From: Pseudomonas monteilii NBRC 103158 = DSM 14164 | Lineage (GTDB): Bacteria; Pseudomonadota; Gammaproteobacteria; Pseudomonadales; Pseudomonadaceae | NCBI RefSeq assembly: GCF_000730605.1 | Contig: NZ_BBIS01000009.1 | Span: 186,001-250,000 of the forward strand | Length of the DNA: 64,000 bases | Direction: 5' to 3' | Shown here: piece after piece, positions 1 through 8,917 of the stretch | How positions within the stretch are numbered: the stretch's first letter is position 1 | How the letters are laid out: every line of letters starts with the position of its first letter | Position numbers and translations under genes: made by a program | The notes under the pieces: generated by a model | What the model was told of the DNA's origin: nothing | Seen by the model: only the letters and a program-made list of their open reading frames with translations | Databases searched by the model: none

Positions 1-1022
1 AATGGAACGCGTTGTACAAAGAGCAGCGTGCGCCGTATCAGGCCAGCGAGTCGTTGCCCGAAGGCCTGCTGCGTGCCTTGCAGCAGTGCATTGGGTTGAT
101 TCAGGATCAGATGAACCAGGCGCCCGCGCACATGGACCCGCAGGTGTTGCAGTTCTTCTACCACGCCTTGCAATTCACCCGGGTGGCCGAGCTGTTCGAC
201 GAGCACTTCCTGTTCGACATCAGCCAGCGCCAGGGCCCACGCAAGCGCCGGCTGGCTACGCTGTGCCTACGCAATGTCACCCCGGCGCGCTTGCTGGCCC
301 CGCGCATGCAGGCGGCGCGTAGCGTGACGCTGTTTTCCGCCACACTGAGCCCGCGGCATTTCTACAGCGACCTGCTGGGCATGCCAGCCGACACCGCCTG
401 GCTGGAAGTGGCCGCGCCGTTTCGCGCAGAGCAACTTGAGGTGCGGATTGCCAGCCAGGTGTCTACCCGTTACCAGCAGCGTCACGCCTCTCTGGCGCCA
501 ATCGTCGAGCTGATTGCCCGGCAGTATGAGCGGATGCCGGGCAACTACCTGGCCTTCTTCAGCAGTTTCGAATACCTGCAGCAGGTGGCAGGGCTGTTGG
601 CAGAGCAGCATGCGCAGATTCCGCAATGGGCTCAGGAACCGGGCATGGACGAGGCGGCCCGTCAGGCATTTCTCGATCGTTTTGTCAGCGACGGGCAGGG
701 CATCGGCTTCGCCGTATTGGGCGGTGCTTTTGGTGAGGGGGTGGATTTACCTGGCACGCGCTTGATCGGCGCGTTTGTCGCAACACTCGGGCTGCCGCAG
801 GTCAACCCGGTCAACGAGCAGTTCAAGCAGCGCCTTGGGCGGCAGTTTGGTGCGGGGTTCGATTACGCCTATCTCTACCCGGGGGTGCGCAAGGTGATCC
901 AGGCGGCGGGCCGGGTTATCCGAGGTGACCAGGACCGTGGCGTACTGGTGCTGATTGATGAGCGCTTTGCCGAGCCCCGGGTGCAGCAGATGTTCCCAGG
1001 GTGGTGGCCGACGGCCATTTAG
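1..1022 (+). CDS. DinG-family ATP-dependent DNA helicase, C-terminal part (5' end outside window)
   Basis: This is the C-terminal 340 residues or so of a Rad3/XPD-type superfamily 2 helicase of the DinG group. The open frame (first complete codon at base 3) is already running at the window edge, so the N-terminal Walker A, DEAH and Fe-S parts are not visible. Seen directly are the family motifs TLFSATLSP, the FFSSFEYL segment, GEGVDLPG, and the C-terminal motif VI QAAGRVIRGDQDRG. Such enzymes unwind 5'-tailed DNA or R-loops during repair. The downstream recombinase is separated by about 230 nt and is probably independent. The family is clear; the exact subgroup (DinG or YoaA-like) cannot be decided from this half. 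Confidence 0.88.
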   Translation, partial: WNALYKEQRAPYQASESLPEGLLRALQQCIGLIQDQMNQAPAHMDPQVLQFFYHALQFTRVAELFDEHFLFDISQRQGPRKRRLATLCLRNVTPARLLAPRMQAARSVTLFSATLSPRHFYSDLLGMPADTAWLEVAAPFRAEQLEVRIASQVSTRYQQRHASLAPIVELIARQYERMPGNYLAFFSSFEYLQQVAGLLAEQHAQIPQWAQEPGMDEAARQAFLDRFVSDGQGIGFAVLGGAFGEGVDLPGTRLIGAFVATLGLPQVNPVNEQFKQRLGRQFGAGFDYAYLYPGVRKVIQAAGRVIRGDQDRGVLVLIDERFAEPRVQQMFPGWWPTAI

Positions 1023-1249
1023 TTGGCTGGCAGGCTTGGCGCCGTACGGGCGGCCCTTGACGCTGTAAATGGGTTAAGATCTGGCCCGTGTCAGTTATAA
1101 AATCCATGAATATCAAGATGATGGCACTTCTTCGGGTTCGAATGGCGTGCGCTTGAAACGTCATTGGCCCTCGTTCATCAATCGTTTCAACTTGCTTGAG
1201 ATGCTGGTCGGCTCAATACCGGCCGCCGCTTCGCTACAGGATTCACGTT

Positions 1250-2164
1250 TTGTCCGATCTCTCCAACAATCCGCTGCTGCAGTACATGGCCCGCCTGGCC
1301 CCATCCAGCCAGCAAACCATGCGCTACATCCTTCAGGACGCCGCCGACCGGCTGGGCTTTGTCGACTGCAACATCGTCGATGTGCCTTGGCATCGGCTCG
1401 AGCCCGGCCATGTGATCGCGCTGGTGGCTGCCCTGCGTGCCGACGGATACGCCCCCAACAGCTCGTCGCTGTACGTCAACGCGATTCGCGGCGTGATGAA
1501 CGAGGCCTGGCGCCAGGGCCTGATCGATCATGAGCAACTGTTGCGCATTCGCGAGGTCAAGCCGGCCACTGGCACCCGCCTGCCACCCGGGCGCAACTTG
1601 CGGCGCAGCCTGATTCGCGAATTGATGGACGTGTGCGCGGCCGACCCTCGGCCGCAGGGCGTACGCGATGCCGCGATCATTGCCTTGCTGTACGGAACCG
1701 GCATGCGCAAGTCGGAGTCGGTCGACATCGACCTGAACCAGGTCGATTTCGAGGCGCGCAGCCTGCAGGTGGTGGGCAAGGGCAACCACCAACTGGTCAA
1801 GTACGCCCCACCGTGGGCATTCGAGAAGTTGCAGGCCTGGCTCGACCTGCGCCGCCAGGACCTGCCTGCCGGTGCGGAGGATGACCCGTTCCTGTTCAAC
1901 CGCATCCGCCGTGGCAGCCACATTACCCGGGCGCGCATTACCAAACATGCCATCTACTACATCGCTCGCCAGCGCGGGGCGCAGGTGGGGGTGAAGATCA
2001 TGCCGCACGACTTCCGCCGGGCATTCATCACCCGGGTGATCGAAGAGCATGACCTGTCGATTGCGCAGAAGTTGGCACACCATGCCAATATCCAGACCAC
2101 GGCCATCTATGACCGCCGTGATGACAACGAACGCCGCCGTGCGGTGGACCGTTTCGACTACTGA
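1250..2164 (+). CDS. Tyrosine-type site-specific recombinase/integrase
   Basis: A 304-residue phage-integrase-family recombinase with all catalytic positions: Arg153 (GTGMRKSE), Lys177 (GKGNH), His253-x-x-Arg256 (HDFRR), His278 (HHANI) and the Tyr287 nucleophile (TAIYDRR). The N-terminal SAM-like DNA-binding half is also present. I chose the TTG start at 1250 because AGGA lies 8 nt upstream (1238-1241). A TTG at 1196 and an ATG at 1286 are also in frame, but the second would cut the core-binding domain. No attachment-site repeats, excisionase or phage genes flank it, so it looks like a resident chromosomal recombinase or a relic. Its substrate is unknown. A GC-rich hairpin follows the stop codon. 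Confidence 0.85.
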   Translation: MSDLSNNPLLQYMARLAPSSQQTMRYILQDAADRLGFVDCNIVDVPWHRLEPGHVIALVAALRADGYAPNSSSLYVNAIRGVMNEAWRQGLIDHEQLLRIREVKPATGTRLPPGRNLRRSLIRELMDVCAADPRPQGVRDAAIIALLYGTGMRKSESVDIDLNQVDFEARSLQVVGKGNHQLVKYAPPWAFEKLQAWLDLRRQDLPAGAEDDPFLFNRIRRGSHITRARITKHAIYYIARQRGAQVGVKIMPHDFRRAFITRVIEEHDLSIAQKLAHHANIQTTAIYDRRDDNERRRAVDRFDY

Positions 2165-2176
2165 GTCTTGATGTGT

Positions 2177-2197
2177 TTGGGGCCGCTTTGCAGCCCC
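2177..2197 (+). terminator. Hairpin terminator after the recombinase gene
   Basis: GGGGCCGC, a TTT loop and GCAGCCCC form a stem with one internal mismatch just after the stop codon, followed by GATT. The same GGGGCCGCxxTGCGGCCCC form recurs after cysS and seems to begin after hemB, so it looks like a common intrinsic-terminator style in this genome. Confidence 0.6.
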
Positions 2198-2319
2198 GAT
2201 TGCACTTCTGTAGGCACCGAAACAGGGCCAGTGCGCGCCCCCGCTTTGTGCGCCATTCCCCCATATGCCCTGTGCCAGAGCGGCTACGAAAAAAGTTTCA
2301 TCTGCCTTCACCTGCGGAG

Positions 2320-2336
2320 TTGGCCCGCAAACTGCT
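2320..2336 (+). promoter_or_regulatory. Putative sigma54 promoter for the urease operon
   Basis: TTGGCCCGCAAACTGCT matches the -24/-12 consensus (TTGGCACG-N4-TTGCT) with the invariant GG (2322-2323) and GC (2334-2335) ten bases apart. Transcription would start near 2347, about 97 nt before ureD. Nitrogen-dependent control of urease through NtrC and RpoN is known in several bacteria; its operation here is inference. I saw no clean NtrC palindrome in the 2165-2320 interval. Confidence 0.5.
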
Positions 2337-2443
2337 ATATCCAGCCTGCGAATTTGATCGAGTGGTCAGGCCGTGCGCGCTAGCAGCCGCCCGCGCCGGA
2401 CCCTCTAAACGGCCAGCAGGCCACGGATTTCAGGGGCCGCAGG

Positions 2444-3277
2444 ATGTCGCTCGCGGAGCAGATCGAACAACAACAAGACGATGCAGGCTGGAGCGCCCAC
2501 CTGCAGTTGCGCTTTGTCAGGCGCGACGACGTGACCCGCCTTGGTGCGTGGCGCCATTTCGGACCTCTTTTGGTGCAGCGGCCTTTCTATCCTGAAGGTG
2601 CGCCGTGCCATGTCTATGTGTTGCACCCGCCGGGTGGCATTGTCGCCGGCGACCGCCTGGAACTGGATATCCACCTGGAACCTGGCAGCCACGCGCTGCT
2701 GACTATGCCCGGCGCCAGCAAGTTCTACCGCAGCATCGGCCCCACCGCACGGCTGACCCAGCGTTTTCGGCTGGCGGCTGGCAGCACCCTGGAATGGCTG
2801 CCGCAAGACAGCATCTTCTTCTCCGGCGCCCGCGCCAGCCTCGACAGCCGTTTCACCCTGGAACCCGGGGCGCGGCTGCTGGCCTGGGAAACCTTGTGCC
2901 TCGGCCGCCCGGTCATGAGCGAGCGTTTCGAGCAGGGCAGGCTGGACAGCCGTTTGCACATTGAACTGCCCGACGAAGTCGGCCTGCACGAACGCCTGCG
3001 CATCGAAGGCGGGCGCCTGGACAAGCTCGCCGGTCACCCGCTGCTCGCCACGTTCTGTGCGGCACCGGCCGACCAGGTGGTGCTGGAGCAGGTTCGCCCA
3101 CTGCTGGATGAACTGGACACCCCGGCCGGCGCGACCCTGCTGGGGTCGTTGCTGGTCATCCGTGTGCTCGACCACGACAACCAACACCTGCAACGCACCC
3201 TGCAACGTCTGTGGCATGTGCTGCGCCCGGCCGTCCTCGGCCTGCCAGCTTGCCCACCACGCATCTGGGCCACCTGA
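2444..3277 (+). CDS. ureD: Urease accessory protein UreD
   Basis: UreD (277 aa, usual length) is the scaffold that binds apo-urease and with UreF and UreG delivers nickel to the active site. Family signatures are visible: RPFYPEG near residue 46, the VLHPPGGIVAGD block near 60, MPGASKFYRS near 90 and WLPQDSIFF near 115. It is the first gene of an unbroken plus-strand operon, with 9 nt to ureA. The ATG has a modest GCAGG Shine-Dalgarno. An AACAACAACAAG run about 20 nt into the coding region (2465-2476) resembles a Crc/Hfq CA motif but also simply encodes a Gln stretch. A sigma54-like promoter lies about 100 nt upstream. Confidence 0.95.
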   Translation: MSLAEQIEQQQDDAGWSAHLQLRFVRRDDVTRLGAWRHFGPLLVQRPFYPEGAPCHVYVLHPPGGIVAGDRLELDIHLEPGSHALLTMPGASKFYRSIGPTARLTQRFRLAAGSTLEWLPQDSIFFSGARASLDSRFTLEPGARLLAWETLCLGRPVMSERFEQGRLDSRLHIELPDEVGLHERLRIEGGRLDKLAGHPLLATFCAAPADQVVLEQVRPLLDELDTPAGATLLGSLLVIRVLDHDNQHLQRTLQRLWHVLRPAVLGLPACPPRIWAT

Positions 3278-3286
3278 GAGAGCGCC

Positions 3287-3589
3287 ATGGAGCTGACCCC
3301 AAGAGAGAAAGACAAACTGCTGCTGTTCACCGCTGCCTTGCTGGCGGAACGGCGCCTGGCCCGTGGCCTGAAGCTGAACTACCCGGAAGCGGTGGCGTTG
3401 ATCAGCGCCGCCGTGCTCGAAGGCGCACGCGATGGCCGCACTGTGGCCGAGTTGATGAGCCTCGGGCGCGAAGTGCTGACCCGCGAGCAGGTGATGCCCG
3501 GCATTGCCGAAATGCTCCACGACGTGCAGGTCGAAGCGACCTTCCCGGATGGCACCAAGCTGGTGACCGTGCATGACCCCATCGTCTGA
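3287..3589 (+). CDS. ureA: Urease gamma subunit
   Basis: The 100-residue gamma subunit of the UreABC heterotrimer that hydrolyses urea to ammonia and carbamate. The sequence has the standard start [20 protein letters not shown] and the [21 protein letters not shown] segment of this family (here [17 protein letters not shown]). Length is exactly typical. It follows ureD by 9 nt and has an AGAGAG ribosome-binding region. ureB follows after 19 nt. Cytoplasmic structural subunit; identification is certain. Confidence 0.97.
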   Translation: MELTPREKDKLLLFTAALLAERRLARGLKLNYPEAVALISAAVLEGARDGRTVAELMSLGREVLTREQVMPGIAEMLHDVQVEATFPDGTKLVTVHDPIV

Positions 3590-3608
3590 ACCTGCCAAGG
3601 AGCCCCGC

Positions 3609-3926
3609 ATGATCCCAGGTGAAATCCAGGTCGCTGCTGGCGACATCGAACTGAACAGTGGCCGGGAAACCGTCAGCGTCAGCGTGGCCAACCACGGTGA
3701 CCGGCCGGTGCAGGTCGGCTCACATTACCACTTCTTCGAAGTCAACGACGCGTTGGTGTTCGACAGAGCGCCCACTCTGGGCTTTCGTCTGGACATTCCG
3801 GCCGGCACTGCCGTGCGTTTCGAGCCAGGCCAGGCGCGCACCGTGCAATTGGTGGCCTACGCCGGCAAGCGTGAGGTCTACGGCTTCCAGGGCAAGGTGA
3901 TGGGTGCGCTGGAGGGCAGGGTATGA
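3609..3926 (+). CDS. ureB: Urease beta subunit
   Basis: A 105-residue beta subunit beginning [16 protein letters not shown], the canonical start for this family. The ATG at 3609 has AAGGAG at 3597-3602; an in-frame ACG-type extension upstream would run into ureA and is not needed. The conserved [12 protein letters not shown] and RFEPGQ(A)RTVQLV segments are present. The stop codon overlaps the ureC start in an ATGA arrangement, so beta and alpha subunits are translationally coupled, which fits their 1:1 stoichiometry. Confidence 0.97.
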   Translation: MIPGEIQVAAGDIELNSGRETVSVSVANHGDRPVQVGSHYHFFEVNDALVFDRAPTLGFRLDIPAGTAVRFEPGQARTVQLVAYAGKREVYGFQGKVMGALEGRV

Positions 3927-5626
3927 GCCGTATTTCCCGCCAGGCCTATGCCGACATGTTTGGCCCCACGGTGGGCGACCGCGTGCGGCTGGCCGACACA
4001 GCGCTGTGGGTTGAGGTAGAGAAGGACTTCACGATCTATGGCGAAGAAGTGAAGTTCGGCGGCGGCAAGGTGATCCGCGATGGCATGGGGCAGGGCCAGA
4101 TGCTGGCCGCCGAAGCCATGGACCTGGTGCTGACCAATGCGCTGATCATCGACCACTGGGGTATCGTCAAGGCCGACATTGGCATCAAGCACGGGCGTAT
4201 CGCAGTGATCGGCAAGGCCGGCAACCCCGATGTGCAGCCGGGCGTGAACGTACCGGTCGGGCCAGGAACCGAAGTGATCGCGGCCGAAGGCAAGATCGTC
4301 ACCGCCGGCGGTGTGGACTCGCATATCCATTTCATCTGCCCGCAGCAGGTGGACGAGGCGCTTAACAGTGGCGTCACCACCTTCATTGGCGGCGGCACCG
4401 GGCCGGCCACCGGCACCAATGCCACCACCTGCACGCCCGGCCCCTGGTACCTGGCGCGCTTGCTGCAGGCCGCCGACAGCCTGCCGATCAACATCGGTTT
4501 GCTGGGCAAGGGCAATGCCTCGCGGCCTGAAGCGCTGCGTGAGCAGATCGCTGCGGGCGCTGTCGGCCTGAAACTGCATGAAGACTGGGGCTCTACGCCT
4601 GCAGCCATCGACTGTTGCCTGGGCGTGGCCGAGGAAATGGACATCCAGGTGGCGATCCACACCGACACACTCAACGAATCCGGCTGCATCGAAGACACCT
4701 TGGCGGCCATCGGCGACCGCACCATCCATACCTTCCACACCGAAGGTGCCGGCGGTGGCCATGCGCCGGACATCATCCGCGCGGCGGGGCAGGCCAACGT
4801 GTTGCCTTCCTCGACCAACCCGACCTTGCCGTACACGGTCAACACCGTTGACGAGCACCTGGACATGCTGATGGTCTGCCACCACCTGGACCCAAGCATT
4901 GCCGAGGACGTGGCCTTTGCCGAATCACGCATTCGCCGCGAAACCATTGCGGCCGAGGACATTCTCCATGACATGGGTGCCTTTGCCATGACGTCGTCCG
5001 ACTCCCAGGCCATGGGCCGGGTCGGGGAAGTGGTACTGCGTACCTGGCAGGTCGCGCACCAGATGAAGCTGCGCCGCGGGCCTCTGGCACCTGACACCGC
5101 CTACAGCGACAACTTCCGGGTCAAACGCTACATCGCCAAGTACACCATCAACCCGGCACTCACCCATGGCATCGGCCACGAAGTGGGGTCGGTGGAGGCG
5201 GGCAAGCTGGCCGACCTGGTGCTGTGGTCGCCGGCGTTCTTCGCGGTCAAGCCGGCGCTGGTGATCAAGGGCGGAATGATCGTCACCGCACCCATGGGCG
5301 ATATCAACGGCTCTATCCCCACGCCGCAGCCGGTGCACTACCGGCCCATGTTCGGCGCCCTGGGCGCGGCGCGGCATGCCACACGCATGACCTTCCTGCC
5401 CCAGGCGGCCATGGACCGCGGCCTGGCAGAAGAGCTGAACCTGCGCAGCCTGGTAGGCGTGGTCAACGGCTGCCGCCGGGTGCGCAAGCCGGACATGGTC
5501 CACAACACTTTGCAGCCGCTGATCGAGGTCGATGCGCAAACCTACCAGGTCCGTGCCGATGGCGAGCTGCTGGTCTGCGAGCCGGCCAGCGAGTTGCCGC
5601 TGGCTCAGCGTTATTTCCTGTTTTGA
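3923..5626 (+). CDS. ureC: Urease alpha (catalytic) subunit
   Basis: A 567-residue amidohydrolase with every catalytic residue at the classical Klebsiella numbering: His134 and His136 (SHIHF), the carbamylated nickel-bridging Lys217 (GLKLHED), His219, His246, His272, the flap Cys319-His320 (MVCHH) and Asp360 (SSDSQAMG). It binds two nickel ions and hydrolyses urea in the cytoplasm. It overlaps ureB by 4 nt and is followed 10 nt later by ureE. Nothing suggests inactivation. Confidence 0.98.
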   Translation: MSRISRQAYADMFGPTVGDRVRLADTALWVEVEKDFTIYGEEVKFGGGKVIRDGMGQGQMLAAEAMDLVLTNALIIDHWGIVKADIGIKHGRIAVIGKAGNPDVQPGVNVPVGPGTEVIAAEGKIVTAGGVDSHIHFICPQQVDEALNSGVTTFIGGGTGPATGTNATTCTPGPWYLARLLQAADSLPINIGLLGKGNASRPEALREQIAAGAVGLKLHEDWGSTPAAIDCCLGVAEEMDIQVAIHTDTLNESGCIEDTLAAIGDRTIHTFHTEGAGGGHAPDIIRAAGQANVLPSSTNPTLPYTVNTVDEHLDMLMVCHHLDPSIAEDVAFAESRIRRETIAAEDILHDMGAFAMTSSDSQAMGRVGEVVLRTWQVAHQMKLRRGPLAPDTAYSDNFRVKRYIAKYTINPALTHGIGHEVGSVEAGKLADLVLWSPAFFAVKPALVIKGGMIVTAPMGDINGSIPTPQPVHYRPMFGALGAARHATRMTFLPQAAMDRGLAEELNLRSLVGVVNGCRRVRKPDMVHNTLQPLIEVDAQTYQVRADGELLVCEPASELPLAQRYFLF

Positions 5627-5636
5627 AGGAGCACCG

Positions 5637-6134
5637 ATGATTGTCTTGACCCGCCGCATCACCGAGCCCGGCACGCTCACCGAAACCGGCACCGTCACCC
5701 TGGATGTGGACAGCCGTATCAAGAGCCGCCTGCGTGTGACCCTGGACGATGGCCGCGAGGCCGGCCTGATGCTCGAACGCGGCCACCTGCTACGCGGGGG
5801 AGAGTTGCTTGCCGATGCCGATGGCAGCCAGCTGATTCGCGTGCTGGCGGCACCCGAAACGGTGTCGACGGTGCGCTGTGCCGACCCGCACCTGTTGGCC
5901 CGTGCGGCCTATCACCTGGGGAACCGCCACGTGCCCCTGCAGATCGAGCCTGGCCTGCTGCGTTTCCAGCACGACCATGTGCTGGACGACATGCTGCGTG
6001 GTCTGGGCCTGACGGTGGAGGCCGAACAGGCTCCGTTCGAGCCCGAAGCGGGCGCCTATCAGAGCGCGCCGCATGGCCACAGCCATGCCCACGGCAACGA
6101 TCACCCGTTCGTTCGCCTGCCTGCCCATTCCTGA
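5637..6134 (+). CDS. ureE: Urease accessory protein UreE, nickel metallochaperone
   Basis: UreE (165 aa) carries nickel to the UreDFG-urease complex. The ATG at 5637 follows GAAGGAG; longer in-frame starts would lie inside ureC. The N-terminal peptide-binding half and the central metal-binding domain (RGGELLADADG, YHLGNRHVPLQI) are intact. The tail is histidine-rich (HGHSHAHGNDH), a common nickel-buffering extension that some UreE proteins lack. ureJ begins 18 nt downstream. Confidence 0.95.
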   Translation: MIVLTRRITEPGTLTETGTVTLDVDSRIKSRLRVTLDDGREAGLMLERGHLLRGGELLADADGSQLIRVLAAPETVSTVRCADPHLLARAAYHLGNRHVPLQIEPGLLRFQHDHVLDDMLRGLGLTVEAEQAPFEPEAGAYQSAPHGHSHAHGNDHPFVRLPAHS

Positions 6135-6152
6135 ACTGCCCTGGAGCAACCC

Positions 6153-6698
6153 ATGAAAAAGACGTTCGCCCTGTTTCTACTGATGCTGGCGCTGCCGGCT
6201 TTCGCTCACCCTGGGCATGACAGCAATCCGTTGCACGATGGCCTGCTGCACCCGCTGACGGGCCTTGACCACCTGCTGATGCTGTTGGGCACTGGCGTAC
6301 TCGCTGCACTGACCCGGCGCAGCCTGACACTGCCCCTGGCAACCCTGGCGGCGATGTTTGGCGGGGCAGTCTGTGGCCACCTGTTCGGTGACGTGCTGGG
6401 CATGGAAACCCTGATTGCCGGGTCGCTGCTGGTGGCCGCCGGGGCGGTGCTGCTACCGAGCCGGCAGTTGCTGCTGGCCATGGCCATGCCGGTGTTTGCC
6501 CTGTTCCACGGCTGGGCCCATGGCGTGGAAGCCACGCCGAGCGCGTTCTGGCAGTTCAGCGCCGGCTTTGTCACGGTCAGCGGCTTGCTGTTGGCGGCGG
6601 GCTTTGCCATCGGGTGCCTGCTGCGCCGGCACAGTGGCCTGCAGAAAGCCTTCGGTGGTGGCCTGCTGGCCGGTGCCGCGCTGGTGCTGGCCGGTTGA
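6153..6698 (+). CDS. ureJ: UreJ/HupE-type nickel permease
   Basis: A 181-residue integral membrane protein of the HupE/UreJ family, which moves nickel toward the urease maturation machinery. It has a cleavable-looking signal peptide ending at LPAFA, then HPGHD and the family motif HPLTGLDHLLML, whose His/Asp residues are thought to bind the metal. About six hydrophobic segments follow. A second HGWAHGVE motif lies near residue 110. It sits between ureE and ureF, and its last base is shared with the ureF start. Loss would be expected to matter mainly at low nickel. Confidence 0.93.
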   Translation: MKKTFALFLLMLALPAFAHPGHDSNPLHDGLLHPLTGLDHLLMLLGTGVLAALTRRSLTLPLATLAAMFGGAVCGHLFGDVLGMETLIAGSLLVAAGAVLLPSRQLLLAMAMPVFALFHGWAHGVEATPSAFWQFSAGFVTVSGLLLAAGFAIGCLLRRHSGLQKAFGGGLLAGAALVLAG

Positions 6699-7372
6699 TG
6701 GACAGCGACCTGGCGTTGCTGCGTCTGTTGCAGCTGGCCAGCCCCGGCCTGCCGGTGGGCGGTTTCACGTATTCGCAAGGCCTGGAGTGGGCGGTCGAGG
6801 TGGGCTGGGTGAAGGGCGTGGACGGCTTCGCAGCCTGGCAGCGCGTGCAGGTCGAAGACACCTTGGCTTGCCTGGACTGGCCGGTGCTGGCGCGCTTGTA
6901 TCACGCTTGTCAGGCCGAGGACGCCGAGGCCTTCGGCCATTGGAGCCGCTTCTTGCTGGCCAACCGCGAAACCGCCGAGCTGCGCCTGGAAGAGCAGCAG
7001 CGTGGTGCGGCGTTGGCGCGTCTGCTCGACGGCTGGCAACTGGGCCAGGCGTCGGCGTGGCGCGCCAGCCTTGAATTGACCCAGTTGGGCGGTATGGCCT
7101 GGTTGGCTGCGCACTGGGGCATTCCACTGCGTCAGCTGGCCCTGGGCCATGGCTTTGCCTGGCTGGAAGGCGCGGTCATGGCCGGGGTCAAGCTGGTGCC
7201 GTTCGGCCAGCAGGCGGCCCAGACCTTGCTGCGCGACCTGGGCACCGAATTGCCCGCTGCACTTGACCAGGCACTGGCGCTGGCCGATGACCAGCTCGGT
7301 GGCGGCCTGCCATTGCTGGCCATTGCCTCATCGCGTCACGAAACCCAATACACCCGTTTGTTCCGTTCCTGA
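6698..7372 (+). CDS. ureF: Urease accessory protein UreF
   Basis: UreF (224 aa) is the all-helical activator that, bound to UreD, gates GTP hydrolysis by UreG. Typical sequence: [25 protein letters not shown] near the N terminus and [14 protein letters not shown] at the C terminus. The ATG overlaps the ureJ stop by one base, so the gene is probably translationally coupled. ureG begins 11 nt after its stop codon. Confidence 0.95.
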   Translation: MDSDLALLRLLQLASPGLPVGGFTYSQGLEWAVEVGWVKGVDGFAAWQRVQVEDTLACLDWPVLARLYHACQAEDAEAFGHWSRFLLANRETAELRLEEQQRGAALARLLDGWQLGQASAWRASLELTQLGGMAWLAAHWGIPLRQLALGHGFAWLEGAVMAGVKLVPFGQQAAQTLLRDLGTELPAALDQALALADDQLGGGLPLLAIASSRHETQYTRLFRS

Positions 7373-7383
7373 GGACTGCCTTC

Positions 7384-8007
7384 ATGCAAAGCTATCAACA
7401 ACCCCTGCGCGTCGGTGTCGGCGGCCCGGTCGGCTCTGGCAAGACCGCACTGCTGGAAGCGCTGTGCAAGGCCATGCGCGATCACTACCAGATTGCTGTA
7501 GTTACCAATGACATCTACACCAAGGAAGACCAGCGCATCCTCACCGAAGCCGGCGCCCTGGAGCCGGAGCGGATCGTGGGCGTGGAAACCGGTGGTTGCC
7601 CGCACACGGCCATTCGCGAAGACGCCTCGATGAACCTGGCCGCCGTTGAGGCGCTAGCACGCAAGTTCGGTAACCTGGAGGTCATTTTCGTGGAAAGCGG
7701 CGGTGACAACCTCAGCGCCACGTTCAGCCCGGAGCTGGCCGACCTGACTATCTATGTGATCGACGTGGCTGAGGGCGAGAAAATTCCACGCAAGGGCGGC
7801 CCGGGCATTACCAAGTCGGACTTCCTGGTGATCAACAAGACTGATCTGGCGCCCTATGTGGGGGCTTCGCTGGAGGTGATGGAGCGCGACACCCAGCGCA
7901 TGCGCCCGCAGCGGCCGTGGACGTTCAGCAACCTGAAGAAGGGCGAGGGGTTGCAGGCGGTGATCGACTTTATCGTCGAGCGCGGGATGCTAGGCGTTCG
8001 CGGCTGA
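7384..8007 (+). CDS. ureG: Urease accessory GTPase UreG
   Basis: A SIMIBI-class GTPase (207 aa) that powers nickel insertion into urease. The P-loop GGPVGSGKT is at residues 13-21, the nickel-binding Cys72-Pro-His74 motif at [10 protein letters not shown], and the guanine-recognition NKTD segment near residue 150. It is the last gene of the urease operon. A perfect inverted repeat 40 nt after the stop may serve as terminator. Confidence 0.97.
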   Translation: MQSYQQPLRVGVGGPVGSGKTALLEALCKAMRDHYQIAVVTNDIYTKEDQRILTEAGALEPERIVGVETGGCPHTAIREDASMNLAAVEALARKFGNLEVIFVESGGDNLSATFSPELADLTIYVIDVAEGEKIPRKGGPGITKSDFLVINKTDLAPYVGASLEVMERDTQRMRPQRPWTFSNLKKGEGLQAVIDFIVERGMLGVRG

Positions 8008-8047
8008 TGTGATGGATCGAGTGCTGGCTGGGCCGTGGCGCGGTCAT

Positions 8048-8074
8048 TGTGGGAGCGGGAAACCCGCTCCCACA
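8048..8074. repeat. Perfect hairpin of REP type between convergent genes
   Basis: Two 12-nt arms (TGTGGGAGCGGG and its exact complement) enclose AAA. It lies between ureG (plus) and the DUF899 gene (minus), so it could terminate either transcript. The CCCGCTCCCACA half resembles half of the P. putida 35-bp REP family. Confidence 0.7.
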
Positions 8075-8094
8075 GGGTTTCGTGCTGGGTTGGG

Positions 8095-8823
8095 TCATTT
8101 GTGGCAGCAGTGAGGTTTATCTGGCTGCCCTTCATACCGGTCATGGTGCCGTACCCAGTCCATGGTCCCGCCTTCGTTGCGCCCCAGTGGCGCAATGTCC
8201 AGGAAGTTGTAGGTATTGACCAGAATGTCCAACCCACGGGCATAGGTCGAGTAGGTGTGGTAAACGCTGCCGTCTGCTTCACGGTAGAACGCACTCAGGC
8301 CAGGCAACTCGCTTTCACTGCCGTCATAAGGCTCATAGTTGTACTGCCGTTCTCCCTCGCTGCCCACACTGACGCCGAAGTCCTCGTTGAAACCACTGCC
8401 CTGTGACGAGTACCACGGGAACTGCCAGCCCATGCGGCGGCGAAACGCCTGAAATTCGGCATAGGGGGCCCGTGACACCGCCACCAGCGACACGTCGTGG
8501 TGCGCCAGGTGCAGGTTGGCGCCGTCAAAGTGGTCGGCCAGGAACGAACAGCCGGGGCAGCCTTCGCTCCAGCCTTCGGCGAACATGAAGTGGTAAAGCA
8601 GTAGCTGGCTGCGGCCTGCGAACAGGTCAGCCAGGCTCAGTTCGCCGTCCGGCCCCTGGAAGCGATAGCCTTGCTCGACCTTGACCCAGGGCAGGGCGCG
8701 ACGGGCTGCGGACAGCGCGTCGCGGTGGTGGGTAAAGGCCTTTTCGTGCAGCCACAGTTGCCGGCGTGCCGCCAGCCACTGGCTACGGGAAACCACCGGG
8801 TGCCTGCTTTCGCTTGTGCTCAT
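8095..8823 (-). CDS. DUF899 thioredoxin-like family protein
   Basis: A 242-residue cytoplasmic protein of the DUF899/AhpC-like thioredoxin fold family, whose function is not established. Visible family features are the LLLYHFMFAEGWSEGCPGCSFL block with a CPGC-type cysteine pair, LVAVSRAPYAE, the FPWYSSQGSGFNEDFGV segment and a C-terminal LDILVNTYNFLDIAPLGRNE block. The ATG at 8823 has GGAG 9 nt upstream; a longer in-frame start is less supported. It reads toward ureG but is a separate unit. A redox role is plausible from the fold only. Confidence 0.85.
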   Translation of the reverse strand: MSTSESRHPVVSRSQWLAARRQLWLHEKAFTHHRDALSAARRALPWVKVEQGYRFQGPDGELSLADLFAGRSQLLLYHFMFAEGWSEGCPGCSFLADHFDGANLHLAHHDVSLVAVSRAPYAEFQAFRRRMGWQFPWYSSQGSGFNEDFGVSVGSEGERQYNYEPYDGSESELPGLSAFYREADGSVYHTYSTYARGLDILVNTYNFLDIAPLGRNEGGTMDWVRHHDRYEGQPDKPHCCHK

Positions 8824-8917
8824 GGTGCTGTCTCCACGCTGGGGGTTCACACACTAGTCGAGCACGCGTTTGCCGATTCGACAGGCACCGGTAGCCGGGC
8901 GATGAGTGGTTATCCGC

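Noticed and set aside
1134..1143. GGGTTCGAAT resembling a tRNA T-loop upstream of the recombinase
   Set aside because: No acceptor, D or anticodon stem can be folded around it, so it is not a tRNA or an obvious attachment site.
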